Of a stretch of DNA of 64,000 bases, positions 35,078 through 43,761 are shown in pieces. Source of the stretch: Haloplanus natans DSM 17983 (GTDB taxonomy: Archaea > Halobacteriota > Halobacteria > Halobacteriales > Haloferacaceae); contig NZ_KE386573.1 of assembly GCF_000427685.1 (NCBI RefSeq), positions 3,146,938 to 3,210,937 on the forward strand, written 5' to 3'. The notes below the pieces were generated by a model. The model was not told the origin of the DNA. It did not search any database and was given only the letters and a program-made list of their open reading frames with translations. Positions within the stretch are counted from its first letter, which is position 1. Every line of letters starts with the position of its first letter. The position numbers and the translations under genes were made by a program.

Positions 35078-36017
35078 GGCTGTGTTGAATCACTAGACGG
35101 CGTCGGGATGGGTCGCTAAATCAAAGGAGTTGAAGCGGAGAGATTCGGTTGCCTATGACACAAATCTCCCGCTTCACTGGTGAGATTGTGCCGATTGCCC
35201 AAGTTGTTACCGGTGATGGAGACGAATCCGCCGCCCCGGAAGGTGGCGGCGGATTCGCCGACTATGCCCTCGTTTCTCTCCACTGTCTGCGGATTTACCT
35301 TGACACGTCTTACCGAATGACGATTGACCTGCTCAAAGAGATGCCACAAATAACCGGGGAGATCGGCCTCAGCGCGGCCGATCTCCCCTCACCATCCACG
35401 TTGTGTAAAGCGTTCGACCGGATCAGTATGAGCGTCTGCCGAGTGCTGCTGCGCCAATCGGCGCAGCTGCATGACCCCTCGAAACACGGCGCGATCGACG
35501 CGACATTCTACGAACGCTCAGCTGCGAGCCGCCACTACTGCCAGCGAATAAGCTACCGCGTCCAGAAGCTGAAGGTCACGAAACTCGTCGATACAGAGTC
35601 TCAAGCCATCCTTGACGTTCACTGCTCGACGACTCGGGACGGAAGCGACGCAGATCTCGCCGAGCAGATCGCCCGCCGAAACGCGGGCGATCTGCGGTCT
35701 CTTGCCGCCGATAAAGGCTATGACAAGCAGTCGCTCCGCGAATCCCTTCGTGACCTCGGGATTCGCCCGCTCATCAAACATCGCATCTTCGCACCGTATG
35801 ATCACGCGCACAACGCCAGAATCGACGAACAGCGCTACAATCAGCGCTCGATGACCGAGACCGTGAACTCGGCTGTGAAGCGCTCGCTCGGCTTCGCCGT
35901 GCGAGCGCGTTCCTGGTTCCGTGAGTTCCGAGAAATCGCGCTGATGTGTGTCGTCTATAACATCAAGCGAGCTGTGAAACAGTGAATTCCACCGCCATAT
36001 AGCGATTCAACACAGCC
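35078..36017 (+). mobile_element. complete IS5-family (ISH1-group-like) insertion sequence
   Basis: The 940-bp element is bounded by terminal inverted repeats GGCTGTGTTGAATCACT and its complement with one mismatch (16 of 17), flanked by the 8-bp duplication GTTTCAAT. It holds one intact transposase gene. It landed inside the conserved GTTTCAATC end of a CRISPR-like repeat, so removing the IS and one duplication restores an uninterrupted repeat. Nearly perfect ends suggest a recent insertion. Confidence 0.92.
35155..35985 (+). CDS. IS5-family transposase
   Basis: This 276-residue DDE transposase has catalytic residues in HGAIDATFYERS (first Asp), LAADKGYDKQSLRESL (second Asp) and RSMTETVNSAVKRSLG (Glu), followed by the DDE_Tnp_1-type ending AVRARSWFREFREIALMCVVYNIKR. 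I use the ATG at 35155 (MTQISRFTGEIVPIAQV), two codons inside a longer TTG frame. The frame is intact, so the element may still be mobile. Confidence 0.93.
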   Translation: MTQISRFTGEIVPIAQVVTGDGDESAAPEGGGGFADYALVSLHCLRIYLDTSYRMTIDLLKEMPQITGEIGLSAADLPSPSTLCKAFDRISMSVCRVLLRQSAQLHDPSKHGAIDATFYERSAASRHYCQRISYRVQKLKVTKLVDTESQAILDVHCSTTRDGSDADLAEQIARRNAGDLRSLAADKGYDKQSLRESLRDLGIRPLIKHRIFAPYDHAHNARIDEQRYNQRSMTETVNSAVKRSLGFAVRARSWFREFREIALMCVVYNIKRAVKQ

Positions 36018-36025
36018 GTTTCAAT
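36018..36025. repeat. right copy of 8-bp target-site duplication (GTTTCAAT)
   Basis: Identical to 35070-35077. It also forms the first eight bases of the CRISPR-like repeat at 36018-36054. Confidence 0.85.
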
Positions 36026-36054
36026 CCCGTCGTGGGTTTTCTCGGTGTCGCAGG
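36018..36054 (-). repeat. CRISPR-repeat-like 37-mer, inverted
   Basis: On the minus strand it reads from CCTGCGACACCGAGAAAACC to ACGACGGGATTGAAAC. It shares GAGAAAACCC and GGATTGAAAC with the plus-strand copy at 36047 and overlaps it by 8 bases, so the two form one large hairpin with ends TTTCAATCC / GGATTGAAA and inner arms GGGTTTTCTC / GAGAAAACCC. Confidence 0.5.
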
Positions 36055-36154
36055 AGGGAGAAAACCCGAAGCAGGATTGAAACTCGGCCGATGCGTAAGC
36101 GGTGGTTGATCGTCGCGGTGTCGCGCAGGGGGGAACCTACAATGGGACCGAGAC
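36047..36154 (+). CRISPR. relict CRISPR unit: repeat (37) - spacer (36) - degenerate repeat (35)
   Basis: Repeat 1, 36047-36083, begins GTCGCAGGAGGGAG and ends GCAGGATTGAAAC. A 36-nt unique segment (36084-36119) follows. Repeat 2, 36120-36154, begins GTCGCGCAGG and ends GGGACCGAGAC, more diverged, as last repeats often are. The repeat length, the ATTGAAAC end and the spacer length all fit haloarchaeal CRISPR arrays. No cas gene lies in the window, so this is a remnant; two repeats are too few for certainty. Confidence 0.45.
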
Positions 36155-36317
36155 TCCAGAAAGCGAGCCTCCGAAACGGATACAGTCACATAACAACGAA
36201 CTAATGAGATGGATTTATCATAAACTCGAACAAGAAATGGAGACATGAGATATAGGACCAGGAAAAACGCGAACGGCATTCTAACAGCCTCTATCGTCCG
36301 TTAAGGAAGTTGTAAAA

Positions 36318-36390
36318 TAGTCCCACCAGGATTCGAACCTGGGTCGAAGCCCCCAGAAGGCTTCAGGATTGGCCACTACCCTATGGGACT
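36318..36390 (-). tRNA. tRNA-Gln (anticodon CTG)
   Basis: The 73-nt cloverleaf on the minus strand has acceptor AGTCCCA/TGGGACT with discriminator A, a D-arm, anticodon stem AAGCC/GGCTT with loop TTCTGGG (anticodon CTG, decoding CAG), and T-arm CCAGG-TTCGAAT-CCTGG. CCA is not encoded. No intron and no integrase gene beside it. Confidence 0.97.
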
Positions 36391-36487
36391 TGACATGTTT
36401 GGCCCCGTATATTTCGTCGGAACCTGTACTCACCAGTAACGGCGAATCGCATATGAGTGTTGCGAAGTCGGGGCGCCGTCGCGGCCG

Positions 36488-37087
36488 CTACTCCAGTCCG
36501 AGCGACGTCTCACCCGCCGCCGCGGGCGGCGTCACCGCGTCCGGCACGGTGTAATGCTCCCGTCGGTGGCAGTTCGCACACAGTACGTCACACTTCTCGA
36601 TTTCGGCGCGCACCGTCTCCAACGAGTTGCCGTAGGTGATCAGTTCGCTCACCGTCCGCTCTTTTGTCTCTGGGTCACGGTGGTGAAACTCGAGACACGC
36701 CGGGTCGCCCGCTCCACACCGGAGACACTCGCAGTGATCGCGTTTGTACTCGTACACCGCGGCCCGAAGCCGGTCGCGCCGGTCGAGCGTCCGCTGGGTG
36801 TTGTGCTCGCGGTGACGGTAGTGCCACCGTTGATCCTGCGAGAGGGCGGCCCACTCGGCGTCGGTGAAGTCGACGTCGTCGGGCTTCGAGCCCACCCGTG
36901 ACCCGGTGCTGGCATTCGTGTCGAGGCCCGCTTCCCGCTTCGCCGCGTTCCACCCGTCGAAGTGCCGGAGGATCGTCGACGCCGCGGGCGTGAGCCCCAG
37001 GGCTTCGTACTGCTGTTTGGTCGGTGATTCCTCGAGCGTTGCCGCCGCCTCCTGCAATGCCTGCAGGCAGTCGGTTGTCGTCGCCAT
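36488..37087 (-). CDS. HNH-type zinc-finger nuclease-like protein with HNH-associated repeat
   Basis: This 199-residue protein has an N-terminal helical repeat (SPTKQQYEALGLTPAASTILRHFDGWNAAKREAGL), the motif found next to HNH and homing endonucleases. A zinc/HNH-like core follows: CECLRCGAGDPACLEFHHRDPETKE, then CDVLCANCHRREH. The HH pair and the terminal NCH fit an HNH beta-beta-alpha-metal site. The ATG at 37087 starts the conserved MATTTDCLQALQEAA helix; the longer frame is Arg/Pro-rich and unlikely. It may be a selfish or defence nuclease beside the tRNA. Confidence 0.8.
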   Translation of the reverse strand: MATTTDCLQALQEAAATLEESPTKQQYEALGLTPAASTILRHFDGWNAAKREAGLDTNASTGSRVGSKPDDVDFTDAEWAALSQDQRWHYRHREHNTQRTLDRRDRLRAAVYEYKRDHCECLRCGAGDPACLEFHHRDPETKERTVSELITYGNSLETVRAEIEKCDVLCANCHRREHYTVPDAVTPPAAAGETSLGLE

Positions 37088-38209
37088 CGCCCGTCTCGCG
37101 GCGACAGAACCAGACCGGCGATGGCAGGGGGACGGTGTCGGTGGCGCCGAGTCCGACCGACCGGCACGGGGAGCCCTGAACGAGCGGCGGGCGCGGGGGT
37201 GTCGGGGGCGGAACGACACGGGTGGGCGGAGCGGTCTGTGTCCGCGACGGGCGAGTCCGAGACGACGGGAGTCGTCGATCTCATACGCAGGTCGAGACCG
37301 GGTGGCGGGGAGAGCGGGGCCGAGAGCAGGGGTCGCGAGCGGAGCCGCCGTTCATACTCAGGGTGTGAGCCGCAAGCGCGGGCGAGACGGCAGGGTGCGG
37401 GCACGCGGCGACGACCGTGATTGGCAGCGGGACTGGGCACCGGCGCGTGGCACGGGATCGACCGGGGCGCGCACGTCGCGACGGCAGTTCGGCCGGATCG
37501 CGGCGAGAGAGCGCCGCAAACGCACGATCTATGCCACGGCGTTCGTCCCACCGGCGATGCGACGCGGTGGCGATGGGGCATTCAGGCTGGGGTGTGGAAC
37601 TGGCACTCCACCGACCGCGTCGGTACGGTGGAGTCGAAAGGCCCCCCGGAGACAGTTCATAATCGGTTTCCGTCCCCCGATCGGTCCGATTATGAACCGG
37701 CACTGTCGAACCCGTGGTTCGGGTGGAACGGCCATCCCTGCCACCGCGTGTGGAGACGCATCGACGGCCAGGGACGTGTCGTGTCGGCTGCGGCCACGTC
37801 GCGTCAGAGAACGGCAGGGGGCGACGGCCAGCGATAGGGATCCGCGACAACGACGCAGAAACCGTCGTGTTGGAACGGGGCCATCGTCGGTCGCTGACTG
37901 CTGTTGGTCGGCGTCAGTCCCGTCGCTGGCTGGCGGGTAGCGGACGACCGGACCGAGGTGCGGTCCGATGACACCCCGAAGCGTGGGGGCTCTCGGCTTG
38001 CATTTTCCGTAACTTGCGGCGAGGAAGCCGGTTATGAATGTCTCCACACGGACGTAGATGACCGCTCTTGCCCGCTCGACTATCGAGAGGGCGCACACGC
38101 GATCGTGAGCACGAGCGGTGTCCGGAGCGTACCGTCGGAGTCCTGTCGCCGATGCTGTCGGGCCCACGGGGAGCGACACCGATTATTCCCCCACGACCGA
38201 AGGACAGGT
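37088..38209. other. 1.1-kb region without a convincing gene
   Basis: All frames are Arg/Pro/Ser-rich and unlike acidic haloarchaeal proteins. The only clear structure is an inverted repeat at 37656-37696 (TTCATAATCGG and its complement around a 19-nt loop). A stretch near 38010-38060 reads FITGFLAASYGKCKPR on the minus strand but has no plausible start. Probably decayed DNA at the island edge. Confidence 0.5.
37656..37696. repeat. 11-bp inverted repeat with 19-nt loop
   Basis: TTCATAATCGG (37656-37666) pairs perfectly with CCGATTATGAA (37686-37696). The AT-rich arms stand out in very GC-rich DNA. Could be a protein-binding site or hairpin terminator; no adjacent gene end supports either. 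Confidence 0.55.
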
Positions 38210-38686
38210 ATGGACCTCGTCACCGTCGCCGCCGTCGCCGACAACGGCGTGATCGGTGCGGACGGCGGGTTGCCGTGGCCCGCCATCCCCGCGGATCGAC
38301 GGCAGTACCGCGCCCGCGTCGCCGGCCACCCTACGGTTCTGGGTCGCCGGACCTTCGAGTCGATGCGTGACGATCCGCCGGGCAGCGCACAGGTCGTTCT
38401 GAGCCGAACCGAGCGCGAAGCATCGATCGAGACGGCACAGTACGTCACGGGCGTCGACGATGCGCTGGTGGCCGTCGACGCCTTCGAGGCGGATCGGGCG
38501 TACGTCCTCGGCGGTGGCGCGATCTACGACCTGTTCCAACCCGTCGTGACCGAGATGGTGCTCAGCCGGATTCCGGGAGAGTACGCGGGCGATACGCACT
38601 TTCCCGACTGGGACCGAGAGGCGTGGGCGTGCCGCGAACGCATCGACGACGACGGCTTCACGCTCGAACGCTGGGTTCGGGACTGA
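38210..38686 (+). CDS. folA: dihydrofolate reductase
   Basis: This 158-residue DHFR reduces dihydrofolate with NADPH. Family motifs: VTVAAVADNGVIGADGGLPWPAIPADRRQYR (substrate loop), HPTVLGRRTFESM (NADPH-binding GRRT), VVLSRTE, and AYVLGGGAIYDLF (GGxxIY). The start ATG follows AGGACAGGT, a plausible ribosome site. Located apart from thymidylate synthase in this window. Confidence 0.93.
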   Translation: MDLVTVAAVADNGVIGADGGLPWPAIPADRRQYRARVAGHPTVLGRRTFESMRDDPPGSAQVVLSRTEREASIETAQYVTGVDDALVAVDAFEADRAYVLGGGAIYDLFQPVVTEMVLSRIPGEYAGDTHFPDWDREAWACRERIDDDGFTLERWVRD

Positions 38687-38710
38687 CCGGGACCGCGGTT
38701 ACGGCGGGAC

Positions 38711-39190
38711 TCACGCGCGTCCGATCCCCAGCAGCCGGATCACGTACGCGAAGCTGAGTAGGTGGTCGGCGCGATCCAACTCGCCGTCACCGGAGTCGAG
38801 CACCCGGACGGCGTCGCCGACGCGGGCGTCGAGGGTCGCCGCGGCGTCCTCGCCGATCCAGCCGCGGGCGCGATACCGGCCGATGGCGTTCCGAGTCGCG
38901 TCCTCACCTGCCGTCCGCACGAGGTAGGCGATCCAGTCGCGACCGACGCGACGCGACGCAGATCCGTCCGGGAAGGCGGGGAGGTAGGGCCGCTCGCCGA
39001 GGGCCGCGGGGTCGACGCCGCCGACCGCGACCAGCCGCTCACACTGCTCGTGGGAGGGTTCGTCGACCGCCGCCGGGCGGTAGCCCGACCCCTCCACGGG
39101 CGGGAGGCTAACGCCAGCCCCCGGATCGGCGTCGTCGACGCCGGCGAGCGACCGGAGTTCCCGCGCGTCGTAGTCGGCCGGGTCGAACAC
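38711..39190 (-). CDS. FlaD/FlaE-like (archaellum) domain protein
   Basis: This 159-residue protein has a disordered acidic N-terminal half. The C-terminal ~85 residues, WIAYLVRTAGEDATRNAIGRYRARGWIGEDAAATLDARVGDAV and RADHLLSFAYVIRLLGI, follow the pattern of the archaellar FlaD/E domain (W..YLV, RY...GWI). GTG start. It is not near an archaellum operon, so it may be an orphan paralog working with other surface motors, or a regulator; homology is short and moderate. Confidence 0.6.
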   Translation of the reverse strand: MFDPADYDARELRSLAGVDDADPGAGVSLPPVEGSGYRPAAVDEPSHEQCERLVAVGGVDPAALGERPYLPAFPDGSASRRVGRDWIAYLVRTAGEDATRNAIGRYRARGWIGEDAAATLDARVGDAVRVLDSGDGELDRADHLLSFAYVIRLLGIGRA

Positions 39191-39409
39191 GGGGGGAGAT
39201 GGGCGGCGGCGGTCAAGGCTCTTTGGGCGCCACGACGGCTAGTGCCAGAATATGTTGCCGGTATCTTGGATCGACGCCGGGCGACAGAATCACCATTCCC
39301 CGGTTTCAGAGCTCGAAACGGCGTTTGACAGCAGCTTCGATTCGTCCGGGGTATGGACCAGTGTTGCCAGTTCCCGGCGGGTTATACCCGGCTATCGACT
39401 ACCGATCCC

Positions 39410-40408
39410 ATGATGCAGCTTTCACGCCGAAGCTATCTCGCGGGCGCGGGCGCTACCGCGACGGTCGGTCTCGCCGGCTGTATGGGGGGTGGCGGCGCCG
39501 ATACGCTCGCGGTGGCGCACATGCCGATTTTTCCCGACCTCCAGTACTACGTGATGGAGTCGGAGGGCTACTTCGACGCCGTCGACGCGACGGTGGAGGG
39601 CAGCGAGTTCACGGACGGGCCGGCGATCATTCAGGCGTACGGCGGCGGCGAACTCGACGTGGCGATGTTCGGTATCGTTCCGTCGATGATCGTCATCGAC
39701 CGCGGGATTCCGGCGAAGGTGACCGCCGCGAACATCGAGGAACCGATGGCGATCATGGCTCACGAGGACCTGCAGGCGATGTGGGCGGACCACGGGGCCG
39801 ACGCCTTCTCCGTCTGGCGGGAAGAGCGGGGTCGAAAGTTCCGATTCGGCACCTTCCCGCAGGGATCGGTCCCCGACGTGCTCCTCCGCTACTGGCTCGA
39901 ACAGGAGGGCGTCGATACATCGACGGTCGACATCATCGAGATCAACGGCGCGAACGCGGTGTGGCAGGCCATCGCCAACGGCGAAGTCGACGGCGCGTCG
40001 ATCATGGAGCCGGTGCCGACGCGGGCGGCTCAAGCGGGTGTCCCAGTGCAGACGTTCCGGACGGCGGGCGAAATCATGCCCGGCCAGCCCGCGGCGGTGA
40101 CGCTGATGAGCGACGAGGTTCGTGACACGCCCGTCGCGACGCAGTTCCTCGACGCACACGTTCGGGCGACGGAGTTCATCCGGGAGAACCCGGCAGCGAC
40201 GGCCGACATCGTCGAGTCGTCGATCGGCATGGACGCAGAGCAGGCGCTGTCGGCGCTCCAGGGACCGCTCTCGAACTTCGTGACGGACCCGCGTGAAATC
40301 GAGAACGGGACGGAGATATTCGCCCGCTTTGCCAACGAGAACGGACAGATCGACGAACGGCTATCGCTGGATCAGATCTTCGATTACAGCGTCTACGACG
40401 ACTTGTAA
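39410..40408 (+). CDS. ABC transporter substrate-binding lipoprotein (nitrate/sulfonate/taurine type)
   Basis: This 332-residue periplasmic-type binding protein has a Tat/lipobox signal (MQLSRRSYLAGAGATATVGLAGC) and the NMT1/SsuA-like fold: HMPIFPDLQYYVMESEGYFDAVDATVE, GGELDVAMFGIVPSMIVIDRGIPAKV, GTFPQGSVPDVLLRYWLEQEGVD, and IANGEVDGASIMEPVPTRAAQ. It captures a small anionic or aromatic solute outside the membrane. The permease and ATPase genes follow directly, so the three form one operon. Substrate unknown. Confidence 0.9.
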   Translation: MMQLSRRSYLAGAGATATVGLAGCMGGGGADTLAVAHMPIFPDLQYYVMESEGYFDAVDATVEGSEFTDGPAIIQAYGGGELDVAMFGIVPSMIVIDRGIPAKVTAANIEEPMAIMAHEDLQAMWADHGADAFSVWREERGRKFRFGTFPQGSVPDVLLRYWLEQEGVDTSTVDIIEINGANAVWQAIANGEVDGASIMEPVPTRAAQAGVPVQTFRTAGEIMPGQPAAVTLMSDEVRDTPVATQFLDAHVRATEFIRENPAATADIVESSIGMDAEQALSALQGPLSNFVTDPREIENGTEIFARFANENGQIDERLSLDQIFDYSVYDDL

Positions 40409-40409
40409 C

Positions 40410-41213
40410 ATGGCTATCGACGTCGAAGACGTTGATCACACGGCCGGCGCGTTGGGCGGGGGGGTCGTCGATATCGACACGCGGCGTATCCGCCGGGGGC
40501 TGGGCGGCGTCGTCGCCTTCCTCGCGCTCTGGACCGCGGCCTCGCTCACCCAGCCGTCGTACGTCCTCCCGACCCCGCTCGCCGTCGCGGAGACGTTCTA
40601 CGCGGAGACGGCAAGCGGCGCGCTCTTCGTCGCGCTGGGCAACAGCGTCCTCCACTGGGTGCCCGGCGCCGTCTTCGGGACCGGACTGGGCATCGCCGCG
40701 GGCATCGGGCTAGCCTGGAGCCCCGCACTCGACGACGTTTTCTCGCCCGTGGTGCGTGTCCTCCGGCCGGTGCCGCCGCTGGCGCTGATCGGGTTCGCCA
40801 TCGCGTGGTTCGGCATCAACCACGCCGGGGCGGCCTTCATCATCGCCGTGGGCGCGTTCTGGATCAACTTCTACGCCACCTACGGCGGCGTCGAAGGCGT
40901 CTCGGAGGACCTGCTCGACGTGGCCCGGAGCCTCGGCGTCGAGGGCGACCTGGACCTCATCCGCACCGTCGTCGTCCCGGCGTCGCTCCCGGAGATTACG
41001 ACCGGGATCCGGACCGGCATCGGCCGGTGCTGGATGCTGGTCGTCGCCTCCGAAATCTTCGGCGTCGCCGGCATCGGCCGCCGCATCCTGCGGGCCTCGA
41101 ACAACCTCCAGGTCGACGTGGTCATCACCTACATCCTCGTGTTGAGCCTGATGTATCTCGTCGTCGACGTGGCGTTCCGCGCGCTGCAACGGAGGGCACT
41201 GGCGTGGCGGTAG
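40410..41213 (+). CDS. ABC transporter permease (nitrate/sulfonate/taurine type)
   Basis: This 267-residue permease has six membrane helices and the EAA loop typical of binding-protein-dependent transporters (YGGVEGVSEDLLDVARSLGVEGDLDLIRTVVVPASLPEITTGIRTGIGRCWMLVVASE). It has the SsuC/TauC architecture. ATG one base after the preceding stop; its end overlaps the ATPase start by 10 bases. Confidence 0.9.
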   Translation: MAIDVEDVDHTAGALGGGVVDIDTRRIRRGLGGVVAFLALWTAASLTQPSYVLPTPLAVAETFYAETASGALFVALGNSVLHWVPGAVFGTGLGIAAGIGLAWSPALDDVFSPVVRVLRPVPPLALIGFAIAWFGINHAGAAFIIAVGAFWINFYATYGGVEGVSEDLLDVARSLGVEGDLDLIRTVVVPASLPEITTGIRTGIGRCWMLVVASEIFGVAGIGRRILRASNNLQVDVVITYILVLSLMYLVVDVAFRALQRRALAWR

Positions 41214-41953
41214 GGACGCCACGGGTGCGGGTCGACGGCGTCGGCAAGCGATACACGGGCGCCAACGGCCCGGTGCAGGCGCTCGACGGCATCTCGTTCG
41301 ACGTGGCCGACGGCGAGTTCGTCTGCATCGTCGGCCCCTCGGGCTGTGGCAAGACGACGCTCTTTCGCATCATCGCGGGCCTCGAACCCGCGACGACGGG
41401 CCGGATCGTCCTGGACGGCGACCGGGTCGACGGCCCCAGCACGGATCTGGGGCTCGTCTTCCAGGAGTATCACCTGTTCCCGTGGCGGACCGTCGCCGGC
41501 AACGTCGGCTTCGGACTGGAGCAGGGGGGCGTCGCGGCGGCCGACCGCGAACGACGGGTTCGCGACCTGCTCGATCTGGTCGGCCTCGACGGCTTCGCGG
41601 ACACCTATCCGCGGGACCTCTCCGGCGGGATGAAACAGCGGGTGGCGCTGGCCCGGGCGCTGGCGGTCGACCCCGGTCTCCTCCTGATGGACGAGCCGTT
41701 CGGCGCCGTCGACGCCCAGACCAAGAAGATGCTGCAGGACGAACTCCTCGACATCTGGCGGGAGACGGGCAAGACGATCCTGTTCGTCACCCACGACGTC
41801 GAGGAAGCGGTGAAACTCGCCGACCGCGTGGTCGTCATGGCGAAAGATCCCGGCCGGCTTCGCGAGGTAGTCGACGTGGATATCGAGCGCCCCCGTGAGC
41901 GATCCGACGACGCGTTCGGCAGCACCTACCGACGGCTCCTCGACCTCATCTGA
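41204..41953 (+). CDS. ABC transporter ATP-binding protein (SsuB/TauB type)
   Basis: This 249-residue ATPase has Walker A GPSGCGKTT, Q-loop VFQEYHLFPWRTV, signature LSGGMKQRVALARAL, Walker B LLLMDEPFGAVD and H-loop VTHDVEEA. GTG start at 41204, preceded by GGAGGG at a good distance and overlapping the permease gene. It converges on, and overlaps by 8 bases, the histidine kinase gene. Confidence 0.93.
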   Translation: MAVGTPRVRVDGVGKRYTGANGPVQALDGISFDVADGEFVCIVGPSGCGKTTLFRIIAGLEPATTGRIVLDGDRVDGPSTDLGLVFQEYHLFPWRTVAGNVGFGLEQGGVAAADRERRVRDLLDLVGLDGFADTYPRDLSGGMKQRVALARALAVDPGLLLMDEPFGAVDAQTKKMLQDELLDIWRETGKTILFVTHDVEEAVKLADRVVVMAKDPGRLREVVDVDIERPRERSDDAFGSTYRRLLDLI

Positions 41954-43676
41954 CCGGGAGTCGAAGCGTCGCCACGGTGCCGCGTGGTTCCCGGTCGGCG
42001 TAGGTCACCTCGCCGCCGAGGGTCGTGACCGCCCAGTGGACGACCCAGAGGCCGAGCCCGGAGCCGTGCTGGAGGTCGGTCTCCTCGCCCGCCGCGATGG
42101 CGTCGAGTTCGGCGTCGGGAATACCGGGGCCGTCGTCGGCGACGCGGACGACGAGGGCGTCGTCGGCCAGGTCGACGGTGACGGCGGCCCACGCCCCGCC
42201 GTCGGCCCGCTCGATCCCCTCGCCGTCGTGGTGGCGGAGCGCGTTCTCGACGAGGTTCTCGACGGCGGCTTCGAGCGACCGCTCCGCGACCGACGCGGTG
42301 GCGTCGGTCCGACCGTCGAGACGCAGGTTGGCGTCGGGGAAGGCCTCGCGAGCGTCGGCGACGACCCGTTCGACGAGCGAGCCGACGGCCAGATCGGTCC
42401 GTGGCTCGCCGTCGAGAAGCGTCTCGACCGTGCGGGCCTTCTGGCCGAGCGATTCGAGCGCGGCCGACCGGCGCTCGATGGCGTCGGCCATCCGGACCAG
42501 TTCGGCATCCTCCAGCCGGTCGACGAGGAAGTCGGCGTAGCCGTGGACGACGCCCGCGTCGTTCCGGAGGTTGTGTCGGAGGACGCGGTTGAGGACTTCG
42601 AGTTGCTGCCGACGGCGTTCCCGGGCGGTGATATCCGGGCAGACGACCGTCCAGCCGACGTGGGCGCCGCTGGGGTCGCGAAGCGGGGAGACCGACACCG
42701 CGTACGTCCGTCGCTCGCCGTCGACGCGGCTCTCGAACGGGTCGGTGTCGCCGTCGAAGTCGACGTCGACGCCGAGGATGGCGGACACGGGGCGATCGAG
42801 GGGATCGGCGGCCGCGTTCCGGGAGCCGTCCGGCGCCGTGCGCCCGGCAAACGCCGCCCGCGCCGCGTCGTTGAGGCGGACGACCCGCCCCTCGCGGTCG
42901 ACGATGACGAGGGGGTCCGCCAGGTCGTCGATGGCGGTTCGCTCCGCCGCGCGAACCGTCGTCGGGTTGCGCTCGAACAGTTCGGCGCGCCCGAAGGCGT
43001 AGGCGTCGAGGGCGACGTGCGGGACGAACATGATCGGCGCGAGGTTGAGCTGTGGGACGGGGCCGACGCCGCCGGCCCAGACGAGGAGGGCAAGCCCCGG
43101 CGGGAGCGCGCTCACGGCGACGGCGGCCGTCTCGCGGCGGTACAACGGCCCGTAGTTGAGGAAGGTGTCGACGAGGAGGACGACGCCCGCGACGACGGCG
43201 AGTGTCGCCACCCCGATGGTCAGGTAGGCAAGCGGCTGGAGACGGTAGGTGACGGTCGCGACGCCGAAGACGGGGTCGATCCGGAACCCCGTCCACAGGG
43301 CACCGTGAAACGGATTCGTGACGACGAGAATGGAGACGGCGACGCCGACGCCGAGGGCGGCGCGGAACGCCGGGCCGGCGACCACGTCGCTTCGGCCGGT
43401 GTAAGACAGCGCGAACGCGAGAAAGGTGAGGCCGGTCCAGACGATGCCGATCCAGACGGCGGCTTCGAAGGCGAGGCGGACGGCGGGGTCGAAAACGAGG
43501 AGTCCGGCGCCGTAGGCGAAACACCAGAGCGCCTGCGCGGCGAGGACGCCGAGAAACCAGGTGGCGCCGGGCCGGTCCCGGTAGCGGACGACGTAGCGTG
43601 CGAGCGCGAGGGTGCCGACGACGGCAGCGAGCGAGCCGACAGCGGGCCAGCCGGAAACCGTCGCAGCGTCGACCAT
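41946..43676 (-). CDS. 7TM-type sensor histidine kinase with PAS domain
   Basis: This 576-residue kinase has seven hydrophobic helices (~5-215, HisKA-7TM/histidine kinase N-terminal 7TM region), a PAS domain (~245-370; ADPLVIVDREGRVVRLNDAARAAF) and a phosphotransfer helix LNRVLRHNLRNDAGVVHGYADFL. The ATPase core has N-box VENLVENALRHHD, G1 VADDGPGIP and G2 GSGLGLWVVHWA. The ATG at 43676 is chosen because the previous 18 residues are Arg-rich and lie outside the helical domain. The partner regulator is not adjacent. Confidence 0.9.
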   Translation of the reverse strand: MVDAATVSGWPAVGSLAAVVGTLALARYVVRYRDRPGATWFLGVLAAQALWCFAYGAGLLVFDPAVRLAFEAAVWIGIVWTGLTFLAFALSYTGRSDVVAGPAFRAALGVGVAVSILVVTNPFHGALWTGFRIDPVFGVATVTYRLQPLAYLTIGVATLAVVAGVVLLVDTFLNYGPLYRRETAAVAVSALPPGLALLVWAGGVGPVPQLNLAPIMFVPHVALDAYAFGRAELFERNPTTVRAAERTAIDDLADPLVIVDREGRVVRLNDAARAAFAGRTAPDGSRNAAADPLDRPVSAILGVDVDFDGDTDPFESRVDGERRTYAVSVSPLRDPSGAHVGWTVVCPDITARERRRQQLEVLNRVLRHNLRNDAGVVHGYADFLVDRLEDAELVRMADAIERRSAALESLGQKARTVETLLDGEPRTDLAVGSLVERVVADAREAFPDANLRLDGRTDATASVAERSLEAAVENLVENALRHHDGEGIERADGGAWAAVTVDLADDALVVRVADDGPGIPDAELDAIAAGEETDLQHGSGLGLWVVHWAVTTLGGEVTYADREPRGTVATLRLPVR

Positions 43677-43761
43677 ACGGGGGGAAGTGGGGCGGGCGTG
43701 AAGGCTCTGGCGGCACGCGGGAACCGACACCTACATTCGGCGTTCGCCGCGTTAATGAGGT

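Noticed and set aside
17032-36390. Provirus or integrative element inserted at tRNA-Gln
   Set aside because: No integrase, no capsid, terminase or portal protein, and no second copy of the tRNA 3' end is visible in the window. Island status rests only on composition and content.
37281-37850. 189-codon minus-strand ORF in the gene desert
   Set aside because: Arg/Pro/Ser-rich composition, no start context and no homology pattern; unlike real acidic proteins of this genome.
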